The translations under genes were made by a program, and so were the position numbers. A stretch of DNA of 64,000 nucleotides from positions 1 to 64,000 of the forward strand of contig NZ_JAGGLM010000008.1 of NCBI RefSeq assembly GCF_017874415.1, written 5' to 3'. The notes beneath the pieces are model-generated. The model did not search any database and was not told the origin of the DNA. It saw only the letters and a program-made list of their open reading frames with translations. The stretch's first letter is position 1. Every line of letters begins with the position of its first letter. Source of the DNA: Clostridium algifaecis. GTDB lineage: Bacteria; Bacillota; Clostridia; Clostridiales; Clostridiaceae. This document shows, piece after piece, positions 10,082-19,544 of the stretch.

Positions 10082-11821
10082 TTATTTAATTTTAACAAGC
10101 ATATAAAAGTTGATTTCTTTGGCATTGATACCATTATTGAGGTCATTTCTGTTACCAGATATATTTAAAAATATAAATTTAACTTTTATTTTTTCATTTT
10201 CTTCAGTTAGAGTCATTTCCTCAGGTGATAATGCATTTTCTTTTGAAAGCATACCATATTTATCAATGAGATTTTTTACAAAAGAATTCAAATTTTTAGT
10301 GTAAATTTGATTGCCTTTATAATTTATTTTTATAACAAATGTTTCATGGTTGTAAGAAGCACTTAAAGGTGAAATTGAAGTATTTGCTGCAGCATTTTCC
10401 AGGTTTCTCATATCAAAAAGATAATCATATCCAGTTATATCAATGGGTTTTTCTGATTGATTTGTTATGAAATTAAAGTATCCCATGTAGGAACCATAGT
10501 TTTGAGGCACAAAAGAAAATCCCAATACATTATTCATATCATTTAACTTAAAGCCTTTAGGAACATATTTAACATCCTGAAGATTGTGATTTTTATTAAA
10601 GTAATCGAGTATACTGCTAATTTCAGACTTATCTTCTTTAGAAATATCAGAAGAACTTTGTATTTTCCCGTTCTTAATCATCTTGTTTTTTATAAGAATA
10701 TTTTCAAATCTACTATTTTGACTCATTTTTGAAATAGAGTAACTACTTAAAGGACCAAATACTGAAATTAAAACAACTATAGAAAGAGTAAAAGGAATTA
10801 ATATATTTCTAATTCTTTTAATAAATGATAAATATATCATTATAAAAAATAACCAGATACCTAATATAAGTAGAAAGTATCTTTTTTCCGTTACTCCATA
10901 AGCATTTATACGTATGCCTATAGAAACAAACATCATTACAATAAGGGGTAGAATTATCTTAGGGAAAATTTTAAAAAAATTATTTTGCCATGTATTATGA
11001 TTTTTTATAGGAGTAATAAAAAACAACACTATTGTAACAATGACTGAATACCATAAAACCAGATGTGAAACTAAACCAACAGGCCATTGTTTTGTTATTA
11101 TTATTTTTCCAAAGTATATGTATAATATTATTGTGTACGCAGTTAAAAGAGGCATTACAATATATAAAAGCAGTATTCTTAAAAGCTTTGGATAAGATTT
11201 TACTGATAGTTCTTTATGACTAATTGGTAGTCCAGAAAGAAAGTATAATAGTGAAAATATAAAGACTACAAACAACCATGTATAATAATAAATTTTTCCT
11301 AAGATTTTTATTCCAAGCAATTTATCTATTGTAAATAAAATGGCAGAAAGTCCTGAGTATATTACAATGGAGTAGATTATAGTGATAAAAAGTCCTGTAA
11401 ATATATTTATAACGTACATTTCAAATTGTTCTTTTTTTAGAAAATAGGGAATAAATAAAAAAGCTAAATATAATGCAGTGCTTACAGCAACATATCTTGT
11501 AATAGGAACCATGCCTACGGTATTTAAAAATAAAAAGTAATAAACAATCAAGAATAAAATTCCACATAACTGAACTGATAAAAGCTTAAATATGCTTTTT
11601 TCATTTATTTTCTCAAAGAAAAGTTTTATGCAAAGTGAAATAGGAATTCCTAGTGCTAATATCATAGCAATTCTAGCTAGGGTATTTTCTTTAGGATTAG
11701 TCTCAGATATTACTATAAGTGTTAAGAAAACAGAAGCTGAGAACATTATTGTTAAAGGAAATCTCTTAAGGCTTAAGTACAGACCATTTAAAATAGCTTT
11801 AATATATTCTGCAAATTTCAT
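10082..11821 (-). CDS. DUF4153 polytopic membrane protein
   Basis: A 579-residue integral membrane protein of the DUF4153 type. The N-terminal ~360 residues contain about ten hydrophobic helices, several beginning with charged residues as in IMFSASVFLTLIV and YVAVSTALYLAFLF; the C-terminal ~210 residues form a hydrophilic, probably extracytoplasmic domain. The function of the family is unknown. GGGAGAGGA precedes the ATG. It is monocistronic and divergent from pepF, with about 200 bp of AT-rich DNA between them. The family name is from recall of the fold pattern; the membrane topology is seen directly. Confidence 0.7.
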   Translation of the reverse strand: MKFAEYIKAILNGLYLSLKRFPLTIMFSASVFLTLIVISETNPKENTLARIAMILALGIPISLCIKLFFEKINEKSIFKLLSVQLCGILFLIVYYFLFLNTVGMVPITRYVAVSTALYLAFLFIPYFLKKEQFEMYVINIFTGLFITIIYSIVIYSGLSAILFTIDKLLGIKILGKIYYYTWLFVVFIFSLLYFLSGLPISHKELSVKSYPKLLRILLLYIVMPLLTAYTIILYIYFGKIIITKQWPVGLVSHLVLWYSVIVTIVLFFITPIKNHNTWQNNFFKIFPKIILPLIVMMFVSIGIRINAYGVTEKRYFLLILGIWLFFIMIYLSFIKRIRNILIPFTLSIVVLISVFGPLSSYSISKMSQNSRFENILIKNKMIKNGKIQSSSDISKEDKSEISSILDYFNKNHNLQDVKYVPKGFKLNDMNNVLGFSFVPQNYGSYMGYFNFITNQSEKPIDITGYDYLFDMRNLENAAANTSISPLSASYNHETFVIKINYKGNQIYTKNLNSFVKNLIDKYGMLSKENALSPEEMTLTEENEKIKVKFIFLNISGNRNDLNNGINAKEINFYMLVKIK

Positions 11822-12025
11822 AATATCCTCTCCCTATTATTATTTTAGATTAATTATTATTCTGTTGTATAATTTATAATTTTATTCAACATAACTTAAA
11901 AAATATTATAAAGGCAATAATGTAGTAATATGGAGTAAAAATCTTTATAATTAAAGTAAAATGTAGGAAAAGTAATTGCAAAATTTCCTAAATATTATGA
12001 TTATAGAAAAGGAGCAGAATTTTAT

Positions 12026-13816
12026 ATGGCACAGACAAAAAGAAGAGATGAAATATTAAGAGAAGATAAATGGAATGTAGAGAAAATATATAAAAGTATA
12101 GAAAGCTGGGAAAAGGATTTTGAAAAGTTAAAATCTATGGCACCAAAATTAAGTGAATACGCTGGTAAATTATCTGAAGGTAAGAAGCTTTTAGAATACT
12201 TTAAGCTAAATGAAGAAGTTTCGAGATTGGCAGGAAAACTAGTTATTTTTGCACATATGAAAAATGATGAAGATACTGCTAACCCTACTTTTCAAGTTTT
12301 AAGAGATAAAATATATGCATATATTGCTGAAATAAAAAGTATGGAAGCATTCTTTATTCCTGAAATATTGAGTTTAAAAGAAGGAACTATAGATAAATTT
12401 ATAGAGAATGTTCCGGAATTAAACATGTATAAGTTTTTATTAGAAAAAATTTTGAAAAAGAAGCCTCATGTTTTAAGTGTGGAGCAAGAAGAGCTTATGG
12501 CTTCAGTATCGGATTGCTTGAATGCACCGGAGAAAGTTTATAGCATGCTATCTAATGCTGATATGACTTTTCCTAACATAAAGGATGAGGGTGGAAAAAG
12601 TGTCGAGCTTACTGATGTGAATTATTCAGGTTTTATAAGATCTAAAAAGAGAACTGTTAGAGAAGAAGCATTTAAAGCTTTATTTAATACTTATAAAAAG
12701 TATAAAAATACTTTAGCTGCGTCCCTTACTTCAAATATAAAAAATTTTGTTTTTATATCGAAGACTAGAAAGTATAAAAGTTCAATGGAATGTTCATTAA
12801 AGCCTAATGATATTCCTATAGATGTTTACAATAATACTGTTGATACTATAAATAAAAATTTAAAATCACTGCACAGATATGTGCGCATTAAAAAGAAACT
12901 TTTAGGGCTTAATGAAATGCATATGTATGATTTATATGTTCCTCTAATAGATACTGTAGAAGAACATATAGAATTTGATGAAGCGGTAAAAATAGTAAAG
13001 CAAGCATTAAAACCTTTAGGAGAAGAATATTTAAATATATTTGATGAAGGAATAAAGGATGGATGGGTAGATATATATCCAAATAAAGGCAAAAGAGGAG
13101 GAGCTTATTCTACAGGGGATTATGATACTATGCCTTATGTACTTTTAAATTATGACTATAAGCTTACAGATGTTTCTACCTTGGCACATGAAATGGGCCA
13201 TTCAATACATTCCTATTATTCGAGAAAAAATCAACCTTATATATATTCAAATTATTCTCTTTTCTGTGCAGAGGTGGCCTCAACTACTAATGAAAGCTTG
13301 TTGATGCATTATTTAATTGACAATGAAAAAGATGAAAAAAGAAAGCGCTATCTTATAAATCAAGAATTAGAGCAAATTAGGACTACTGTATTCAGACAGG
13401 TTATGTTTGCTGAATTTGAAAAAGTAACTCATGAAAAAATAGAAAATGGAATACCACTTACAGGAGAAGATTTATGTAAGATTTGGAGAAATTTAAATAA
13501 AAAATATTTTGGACCAGATATGGTTGTAGATGAAGAAATAGATATGGAGTGGTCAAGAATTCCTCATTTCTATTGGGATTTTTATGTATATCAGTATGCT
13601 ACAGGTTATGCAGCAGCACATTCTTTTGCTAATGCAATATTGAAAGACGGAAAAAATGCCGTAGAATCTTATAAGGGATTTTTGAAGAGCGGGTCCAGTG
13701 ATTACCCAATAAATGTACTTAGAAAAGCAGGAGTAGATATGACTGCGCCTAAGCCTTTAGAGGATACTATAAGGAGATTTGATGAATTATTAGATATGTT
13801 AGAACATTACGAATAA
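12026..13816 (+). CDS. pepF: Oligoendopeptidase F (M3 family)
   Basis: A 596-residue cytoplasmic zinc oligopeptidase of the M3B family, which trims short peptides (about 7-17 residues). The zinc motif HEMGH is at residues 388-392 (LAHEMGHSIHSYYS), and the third ligand is expected in FCAEVASTTNESLL about 25 residues later. The C-terminal FYVYQYATGYAAAHSFA and the tail RFDELLDMLE are typical of PepF. Length and start are as expected, with AAAAGGAGCAG before ATG. It stands alone, ending about 60 bp before a hairpin shared with the converging LysR pseudogene. Confidence 0.96.
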   Translation: MAQTKRRDEILREDKWNVEKIYKSIESWEKDFEKLKSMAPKLSEYAGKLSEGKKLLEYFKLNEEVSRLAGKLVIFAHMKNDEDTANPTFQVLRDKIYAYIAEIKSMEAFFIPEILSLKEGTIDKFIENVPELNMYKFLLEKILKKKPHVLSVEQEELMASVSDCLNAPEKVYSMLSNADMTFPNIKDEGGKSVELTDVNYSGFIRSKKRTVREEAFKALFNTYKKYKNTLAASLTSNIKNFVFISKTRKYKSSMECSLKPNDIPIDVYNNTVDTINKNLKSLHRYVRIKKKLLGLNEMHMYDLYVPLIDTVEEHIEFDEAVKIVKQALKPLGEEYLNIFDEGIKDGWVDIYPNKGKRGGAYSTGDYDTMPYVLLNYDYKLTDVSTLAHEMGHSIHSYYSRKNQPYIYSNYSLFCAEVASTTNESLLMHYLIDNEKDEKRKRYLINQELEQIRTTVFRQVMFAEFEKVTHEKIENGIPLTGEDLCKIWRNLNKKYFGPDMVVDEEIDMEWSRIPHFYWDFYVYQYATGYAAAHSFANAILKDGKNAVESYKGFLKSGSSDYPINVLRKAGVDMTAPKPLEDTIRRFDELLDMLEHYE

Positions 13817-13876
13817 ATATGTTATTGTGCTTTAATAAATAATGAATATTATTCTTCACTTAAATTAAATGCACCC

Positions 13877-13911
13877 CGTACCTAGATTTGATTTGCACAA
13901 ATTCAGGTACG
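13877..13911. terminator. Hairpin between convergent pepF and LysR remnant
   Basis: An imperfect 14-bp inverted repeat (CGTACCTAGATTTG / CAAATTCAGGTACG) with a 7-nt loop. It lacks a clear T run, so termination is likely but weakly supported. Confidence 0.45.
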
Positions 13912-13953
13912 TTCCCATTCATAATGCTTTTCCCTTGTATAATCAAATCTGTC

Positions 13954-14769
13954 TTAAAGTAAATTATTCTTTAAAATGGAAATAAATTTTTCTGCCATGT
14001 GAGAAATATATCTATTTTTTTTATACACTACAATAATATTTCTAACAGATGATTTTTCTGGCAAAGCATAGTAGATAGGATGATCTTCTAAATTTGCATG
14101 GCGAATCAAAGTATCAGAAACAATGGTAACACCTAATCCTTTTTGTACAAGTGAATAGGCAGTTTCTAGTTTGTTGATTTGTAAAACAACATTAGGTTTA
14201 AATCCTGCATTATTGCACAAATCTAATAATAGAGTATGAATATGCTGATTTGGTTGTAATAAAATAAATGGGTCATTAGAAAAAATAGAAAAATCAACAG
14301 AATTGTTTTCACTATAATTGTTTTCTATAATTTCTTGTAAAGGAACTTGATATTGCTCTAAGCCTTTATTATTGGGATTATTTTGTGGTACTGCCCAAAA
14401 GAGATGTTCTATTCCGATAGTTTTCATAGTTAACAGGTTATTTTGAATGGGGGAATTACCAATAAAAAAGTCAATACTACCATTTAATACTAAATCCGTC
14501 AATGTTGACATTTCATATTCAACCATATTTATTTTAATACCAGGATATTTTTGATTAAACTCAATAATGGCATCAGTAATCAGAAATGACCCTCGTATAG
14601 GTGTAATTCCAATGGATAATAATCCTTGTTTCAATTCTAAAATATCAGATATTTTATTGTTTAATTCTGCTTCTAAATCTAATATTTTTTGAGCTGTTTT
14701 AATATATTCTTCTCCTATACTAGTTAACTTATTTAAATACCTTTTGTCCGTGGATTTTGAGAATAGGTA
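13954..14769 (-). pseudogene. LysR-family regulator lacking its DNA-binding N-terminus
   Basis: The open frame codes for the linker helix and whole effector domain of a LysR regulator: from about 14769 downwards LFSKSTDKRYLNKLTSIGEEYI (end of the winged helix), the linker KTAQKILDLEAEL, then LSIGITPIRGS and the two-lobed substrate-binding domain to the stop. The first ~45 residues, which should hold the helix-turn-helix, are missing: the frame runs into the coding sequence of the divergent transporter gene. The only in-frame start (TTG at 14634) gives an effector domain alone. A protein without a DNA-binding domain cannot act as a normal regulator, so I call it a truncated pseudogene. Confidence 0.75.
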
Positions 14770-15554
14770 GTTATAGTAAAGCTTTAGTTTCTAACGATGG
14801 AATAACTGTTTTAATGCTTTTAACGTTATTATTTACAGGAACGCAAATGCGACTTAGTGATATACCTGAGGCTTTAAAACGTGGGGGAAGTCACGTGGCG
14901 TTTAAATATTTAGCAGGAGCTGCAAGTTATATTTTTATATTTCATTTTTTTGGGTATAAAGGAATATTTGGTGTGGGCAGTTTAGCAATATTATGTGCAT
15001 TAACTAATAATAATGGCAGTTTGTATATGGGACTTATGGAAAGCTATGGTGATCATGCTGATTTTGTTGCAAGACCAATGTTTAACTTGAACTCAGGACC
15101 AATACTAACGTTGGTTACTATTGGAGCTTCTGGAGGCAGTATAGGCTATCAAGAGTATATAACTGTTTTATTGCCATTATGTGTAGGCATTTTATTATCC
15201 AACATAGATGAAGATATTAGAATAGCAGCAAAAAGAGGAATTGCTTTAGTTTTGCCAATAATGGGGTTTGTTTTAGGTGCGAATATTGATTTTTATAAAA
15301 TTGTAGAAGGAGGATTTGGAGGGGTTATTCTTTTTATTATTGTAATAGTTGTAACTGGATCTGTTGCGTTTATTGTGGATAGAGTTTTGTTAAAAAGACC
15401 AGGATATGGAGGGATGGCAACTGTACAAATAGCAGGAGCAGCTATTTTATCAGCAATTTTCTGCCCATTTATTGTACAGCGGTTTGCAAAACGATTTGGC
15501 TGTCCACAGTATGAGAAAAATTTTGGTGAAAATCCAAAAGAATTAGTGGAGTAA
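14757..15554 (+). pseudogene. kdgT: 2-keto-3-deoxygluconate permease, 5'-truncated
   Basis: A 265-residue frame matches the KdgT (2-keto-3-deoxygluconate:H+ symporter) family from about residue 35 on: RIGSYSKALVSNDG, then LFTGTQMRLSDIPEAL, AILCALTNNNGSLYMGLM and GPILTLVTIGASG. It has about nine hydrophobic helices. Full-length members have about 320-330 residues, so the first helix is lost, and the only start is a TTG without a ribosome site. The missing 5' end coincides with the point where the divergent LysR remnant also breaks off, so one deletion of the shared promoter region probably killed both genes. Confidence 0.75.
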
Positions 15555-15889
15555 AAAAATATATATAAATTTAGCAGTGTTATACAAAAAGCTATCGATA
15601 AAGGAGCTAATATATTTTGGTTAAATACTGTGTTATATGATGGACATTCAATAGAAGAGTTTATTGAAAAAGGATATTATATTGTTGGACAACAACCTTC
15701 TGACATTAGTAAATATATGGAGAGTATTATATATTTGATCTTAATATGAAACCTAATATGACTGGAGCAGGAAGAAAACATCGAGAAAACCAAGACAGCC
15801 TAACAATGATAGCTTCAAAAGCTATGGGATGGGAATACAAAGATTTGCTGATTAATATGTTGGCTACAAGATGGTCTAAAAATAACTAA
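15555..15889 (+). pseudogene. Frameshifted remnant of a probable ATP-grasp protein
   Basis: Two adjacent frames form one broken coding stretch. In the frame continuing after the kdgT stop, about 15573-15720 reads SSVIQKAIDKGANIFWLNT and ends in IVGQQPSDISKYM; about 15722-15889 in the next frame reads YYIFDLNMKPNMTGAG and ends MLATRWSKNN before a stop. The frames meet near 15718, consistent with a single indel, possibly with an internal deletion. D-x-N in IFDLNMKPN resembles the metal-binding end of ATP-grasp ligases. No start codon or ribosome site is visible. I do not recognise the exact family; the ATP-grasp link is tentative. Confidence 0.45.
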
Positions 15890-15927
15890 GATTAAATTAA
15901 TAATAGAGCTTGTAAAGAAAAGTCTAT

Positions 15928-15978
15928 AAAATAGCTTTTATGATAAAATTAAAATATCATAAAAAGCTATTTTTATAT
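15928..15978 (+). terminator. Terminator after the decayed patch
   Basis: A long AT-rich inverted repeat (arm ending ATAGCTTTTATGATA paired with TATCATAAAAAGCTAT) with a short loop and a T-rich tail. It probably ended the old transcript covering the remnants. Confidence 0.75.
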
Positions 15979-16032
15979 TTTCGCTTTTTCTCATTTATAG
16001 ATATAATTATATAGAACGTTAACTTTTAAAAA

Positions 16033-16173
16033 TTAATCTAAATGTTTTTCTGATGGAGCATTAAACTTTGACCTTGAACTTTCAGCTTGTGGGTCATGAT
16101 TTATATGCTTTTTTTTAAATTTACCATCTTCCTTTTTATCAGTATTAGTAGTATGCTTGATTTTATTTTGCAT
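16033..16173 (-). CDS. Small hydrophilic protein, 46 residues
   Basis: A 46-residue highly charged protein (starts MQNKIKHTTNTDKK; contains DGKFKKKHINHDPQAES and ends SEKHLD). It has no membrane segment and is rich in Lys, His, Asn and Asp. A strong GAAAGGGGCG site 5 bases from the ATG makes it a convincing gene despite its size. The motif HDPQAESSRSKF reminds me of the short clostridial proteins named CPC_1213 family; that link is from memory and should be checked. The function is unknown. It is divergent from brnQ, with about 160 bp between them. Confidence 0.7.
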   Translation of the reverse strand: MQNKIKHTTNTDKKEDGKFKKKHINHDPQAESSRSKFNAPSEKHLD

Positions 16174-16334
16174 ATTATCGCCCCTTTCTAATATAAGTTT
16201 TCCTCAAAATTAGTTTTTATGCTCAACTATAAATAGTGTTTTAAATTTATTCATATATCCCACTGATATTGTAAATTTACCTTCTTACTTATATAATTAC
16301 AATATATATTTTTATTATTGGAGGTTTTGAAAAC

Positions 16335-17690
16335 ATGCAAAAAAAATTAAAAACAAAAGAGTATATTTATATTGCTTCCATGTTATTTGGTTTATTTTTT
16401 GGTGCGGGAAATTTGATTTTTCCTGTTTCTATGGGCCAGATGGCTGGAAGTAATGTATGGCCGGCAATTATAGGCTTTTTGATTACTGGTGTTGGTTTAC
16501 CACTCTTGGGAATTGTGGCAATGGGCATTTCACGAAGCAGCGGGCTGTATGAGCTGGCAAGCCGTGTTCATCCATACTATAGCTTGTTCTTTACATGTGC
16601 ATTATATTTAACAATTGGACCTTTTTTTGCGATTCCGAGAACAGCAACGGTATCTTTTGAAGTAGGTTTAGTTCCTTTACTCGCTAAGAGCCAAATCAGT
16701 TTATGGCTTACAATTTTTTCTCTGATTTTTTTCCTGACCGTTTTATGGTTCTCATTAAGGCCATCTAATATTTTAACTTGGGTTGGAAAGATATTAAATC
16801 CACTTTTTTTATTTTTCTTAGCTATTTTAATTATTACTGCTTTTTTAAATCCAATGGGTAGTGTGACACAAATTCCAGTCGCACAAAGCTATCAAAATGG
16901 CAGCTTTTTTAAAGGCTTTTTAGAAGGATATAATACAATGGATGCTTTAGCTTCATTGGCATTTGGAATAATAGTTATAAATGTTGTTCATAATTTAGGC
17001 GTTGAAGATCCAAATAAAGTAGCATTTAGTACTGTAAAATCAGGGGTATTTAGTATGTCTTTCATGGCAATCATTTATGCTTCACTTACTATTATGGGAA
17101 CTCAAAGCAGAGGTATTTTTCCGGTTTCCGCAAATGGCGGACAAGCTTTGACATTAATTTCGGCTCATTATTTTGGTAAAATTGGAGCGGTTCTTCTGGC
17201 AATTACCATTACATTAGCATGTTTAAAGACAGCAGTTGGATTAATTACTTCTTGCAGTGAAACATTCGTAAGTATATTTCCAAATTTATTGAGTTATAAA
17301 AAATATGCTATCCTTTTTTGTGTTGTATCTTTCGCTATTGCAAATGTTGGCTTAAATAACATTATTTCTTTTTCTGTACCGGTATTAATGTTCCTTTATC
17401 CATTAGCAATCACTTTAATTTTGTTAAGCCTATTCGAACGATTATTTCACGGAGACCACTGTGTTTATCAATGGGTTACTGGTTTAACAATATTTGCAGC
17501 CATATTTGATTTCGCAGGGGCTTTACCTAAAGCTACTATAAAATTTTTACACTTAGGTGGAATGATTCAAATAGCTTCTAATCATTTACCTTTCTACAAT
17601 GATGGTATGGGTTGGTTAACACCAGCACTTATTGGATTAGTAATTGGACTTTTACTTCATTTTTCTAGAAAAGGACAAGCAATAGAATAA
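16335..17690 (+). CDS. brnQ: Branched-chain amino acid transporter, LIVCS family
   Basis: A 451-residue inner-membrane carrier for Leu/Ile/Val coupled to a cation gradient. The N-terminal signature FGLFFGAGNLIFPVSMGQMAG (about residues 18-38) and about twelve hydrophobic helices (for example IGAVLLAITITLACLKTAVG) identify BrnQ. Length is normal. ATTGGAGG lies just upstream. It appears monocistronic; the following gene starts about 130 bp later with its own upstream region. No leader element such as a T-box is visible before it. Confidence 0.95.
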   Translation: MQKKLKTKEYIYIASMLFGLFFGAGNLIFPVSMGQMAGSNVWPAIIGFLITGVGLPLLGIVAMGISRSSGLYELASRVHPYYSLFFTCALYLTIGPFFAIPRTATVSFEVGLVPLLAKSQISLWLTIFSLIFFLTVLWFSLRPSNILTWVGKILNPLFLFFLAILIITAFLNPMGSVTQIPVAQSYQNGSFFKGFLEGYNTMDALASLAFGIIVINVVHNLGVEDPNKVAFSTVKSGVFSMSFMAIIYASLTIMGTQSRGIFPVSANGGQALTLISAHYFGKIGAVLLAITITLACLKTAVGLITSCSETFVSIFPNLLSYKKYAILFCVVSFAIANVGLNNIISFSVPVLMFLYPLAITLILLSLFERLFHGDHCVYQWVTGLTIFAAIFDFAGALPKATIKFLHLGGMIQIASNHLPFYNDGMGWLTPALIGLVIGLLLHFSRKGQAIE

Positions 17691-17817
17691 AAGACAAAAT
17701 ATAGTTCACCTTTTGATATATTATAATATTGAAATTTTATTAAAAATTGTCAGATCTCTATCTAAGAAAGTCATATATGTTAAAATAAATGGATGATTTA
17801 TATTTTCAAGAGAGGTT

Positions 17818-18642
17818 ATGATGTATGTGAATTTTTTAATTGAAGTATTTATTAGAACTTTTATCGAGACATTTTATCTGGTAGGCGTCATTATATTTAT
17901 AGGAGTGATTCTTGGAATACTCAGAACTTACTCAATGAGAAACTTTCAGAGGAGTTTTGGCGATACTGCGGTAATGGTAACAGGATTTATAGGAGTGCCT
18001 GTACATGAACTTAGTCATGCTATTTTTGCTATATTATTTGGGCATAGGGTTACGGATATAAAATTACTTCAGAAGCCTGATGAAAATGGAACTATGGGTT
18101 ATGTGAATCATTCATATAATGAATTTAGTATTTATCAGCAGATTGGCAATTTTTTCATAGGCATAGCACCTATTTTAGGTGGGGTTATTTGCATAATTAC
18201 CTTGATGTATTTTATAATACCTGAATCTTATAATCAATTTATAAATATATTGGTAAATAATTTTCATGCTGTAACTTTGGATAAGTCTGTAATTAAGGGA
18301 ATGATAATTTCCTATAAAGGATTAATAAAAACTATTTTTTCATTTAAGAACTTTCAAAATCCATATTTTTATATATTTTTATTTGTTTCAATAAGTATAT
18401 CTTCCCACATATCTTTGAGTAGTGCAGATATAAAAGGTGCTTATAGAGGACTTGTTACATTATTTTCAGTATTGTTACTTATTAATATATTTGGATTATC
18501 AAAGTATTTCATGGCTTTTAATATATTAAAATATAATATGTTAATAACAGGATTTTTGATTATAGCCGTTATTCTTTCAACAGTAACTTTTTTAATAAGT
18601 TTAATTGTATCAATTCTAATCAAAAGGAATAGGATTTATTAA
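17818..18642 (+). CDS. Membrane protein with HExxH motif (M50-like)
   Basis: A 274-residue protein with six or seven hydrophobic segments. HELSH at residues 63-67 (GVPVHELSHAIFAILFG) is a zinc-binding HExxH motif placed next to a membrane helix, as in M50/site-2-protease-like proteins. A second conserved M50 motif (NxxPxxxxDG) is not obvious, so the enzyme may be a distant relative or may have a different role. AAGAGAGG precedes the ATG. It is a lone gene, converging on the nitrilase-like gene with a shared terminator between them. The substrate is unknown. Confidence 0.65.
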   Translation: MMYVNFLIEVFIRTFIETFYLVGVIIFIGVILGILRTYSMRNFQRSFGDTAVMVTGFIGVPVHELSHAIFAILFGHRVTDIKLLQKPDENGTMGYVNHSYNEFSIYQQIGNFFIGIAPILGGVICIITLMYFIIPESYNQFINILVNNFHAVTLDKSVIKGMIISYKGLIKTIFSFKNFQNPYFYIFLFVSISISSHISLSSADIKGAYRGLVTLFSVLLLINIFGLSKYFMAFNILKYNMLITGFLIIAVILSTVTFLISLIVSILIKRNRIY

Positions 18643-18652
18643 AATAAAAAAA

Positions 18653-18702
18653 TTCTTATCACACATTAAAATTTATAATTTTAATGTGCGATAAGAAATA
18701 TT
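18653..18702. terminator. Bidirectional terminator
   Basis: A long inverted repeat (TTCTTATC-ACACATTAAAATT paired with TTTTAATGTGCGATAAGAA) lies between the convergent HExxH protein gene and the nitrilase-like gene. It has A-rich sequence on one side and T-rich on the other, so it can serve both directions. Confidence 0.8.
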
Positions 18703-19516
18703 ATTTTACAAGCATTTCGTAAGTTTTAGGCTTTCTATCTTTAAAAAATGTATAATATGAATCTCTTAACTTTAATGGTATGGATAAATCTAGTTCAGCA
18801 GAAATAATACCTTCAACTTCATCGTTTAATTCAACTATAGGTTTACCTAATGGACTGACTATTTTGCTATGTCCGAAAAAACCTAATGTATCATCATCTC
18901 CAATTCTATTAGCAGCAGCAAGATATATACAATTGTCAAAAGCTCTTGCCCTGGTAACTAAATCCCAATCATCAGAATAAGGCTTTTCCCAATTTGTACT
19001 GACAACCAGTAGATCAGCCCCTTTTAAAGCATAGGTGCGTGCAACTTCTGGAAATGCAGTATCCCAGCAAATCATAACTCCAATTTTACCTATAGAAGTA
19101 TTAAAAACTGGATACTCGCATCCTGGTGTAAAAAATTTTTTCTCAGTATCAAAAAGATGAACTTTTCGATATGTGCCTAATAATCTCCCATTATCATCTA
19201 TAAATGCTGTAGAATTGTATAATAATTTATTATCTTTAGGATCTTTTTCAGGAAAACCAAATACAATATTTGTTTTGTATTTTTTTGCTAACTCGCTTAT
19301 TTTTTTAATGCTATAAGATTCTGAAGCAATTTCAGCTAAGCTATAGAACTCTTCATAACACTCATAACCGGATGTTATTAATTCTGGAAAAACTATTAAA
19401 TTTGTATCTTTATTTTTTTTCATGCATTTGTCTATAAAGGTACACATCTTTTTTAAGTTGACAATAGTATTACATCTTTCGGGCTGTATTTGAATACAGG
19501 ATACATTGATCTTCAT
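18701..19516 (-). CDS. Nitrilase-superfamily carbon-nitrogen hydrolase
   Basis: A 271-residue amidase of the nitrilase superfamily. The catalytic triad is visible: Glu45 in FPELITSG, Lys118 in YRKVHLFD and Cys150 in MICWDTAFPE. Such enzymes hydrolyse amides or carbamoyl-amides; the substrate is not evident. It lies 28 bp after an APC amino acid permease in the same operon, and next to the divergent GABA aminotransferase, so an amide of an amino acid or polyamine derivative (for example N-carbamoylputrescine or omega-amide) is a reasonable but unproven guess. GAAGGTGA precedes the ATG. Confidence 0.85.
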   Translation of the reverse strand: MKINVSCIQIQPERCNTIVNLKKMCTFIDKCMKKNKDTNLIVFPELITSGYECYEEFYSLAEIASESYSIKKISELAKKYKTNIVFGFPEKDPKDNKLLYNSTAFIDDNGRLLGTYRKVHLFDTEKKFFTPGCEYPVFNTSIGKIGVMICWDTAFPEVARTYALKGADLLVVSTNWEKPYSDDWDLVTRARAFDNCIYLAAANRIGDDDTLGFFGHSKIVSPLGKPIVELNDEVEGIISAELDLSIPLKLRDSYYTFFKDRKPKTYEMLVK

Positions 19517-19544
19517 GAAATCACCTTCTTAAATAATGGTTAAA

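Noticed and set aside
14733-14760. KdgT homology apparently reaching upstream as LNTFCPWIL in frame with the permease.
   Set aside because: The same bases on the other strand encode the LysR end of the DNA-binding domain (LFSKSTDKRYLNKLTSIG), which is the better match. The upstream similarity is probably chance near the breakpoint.
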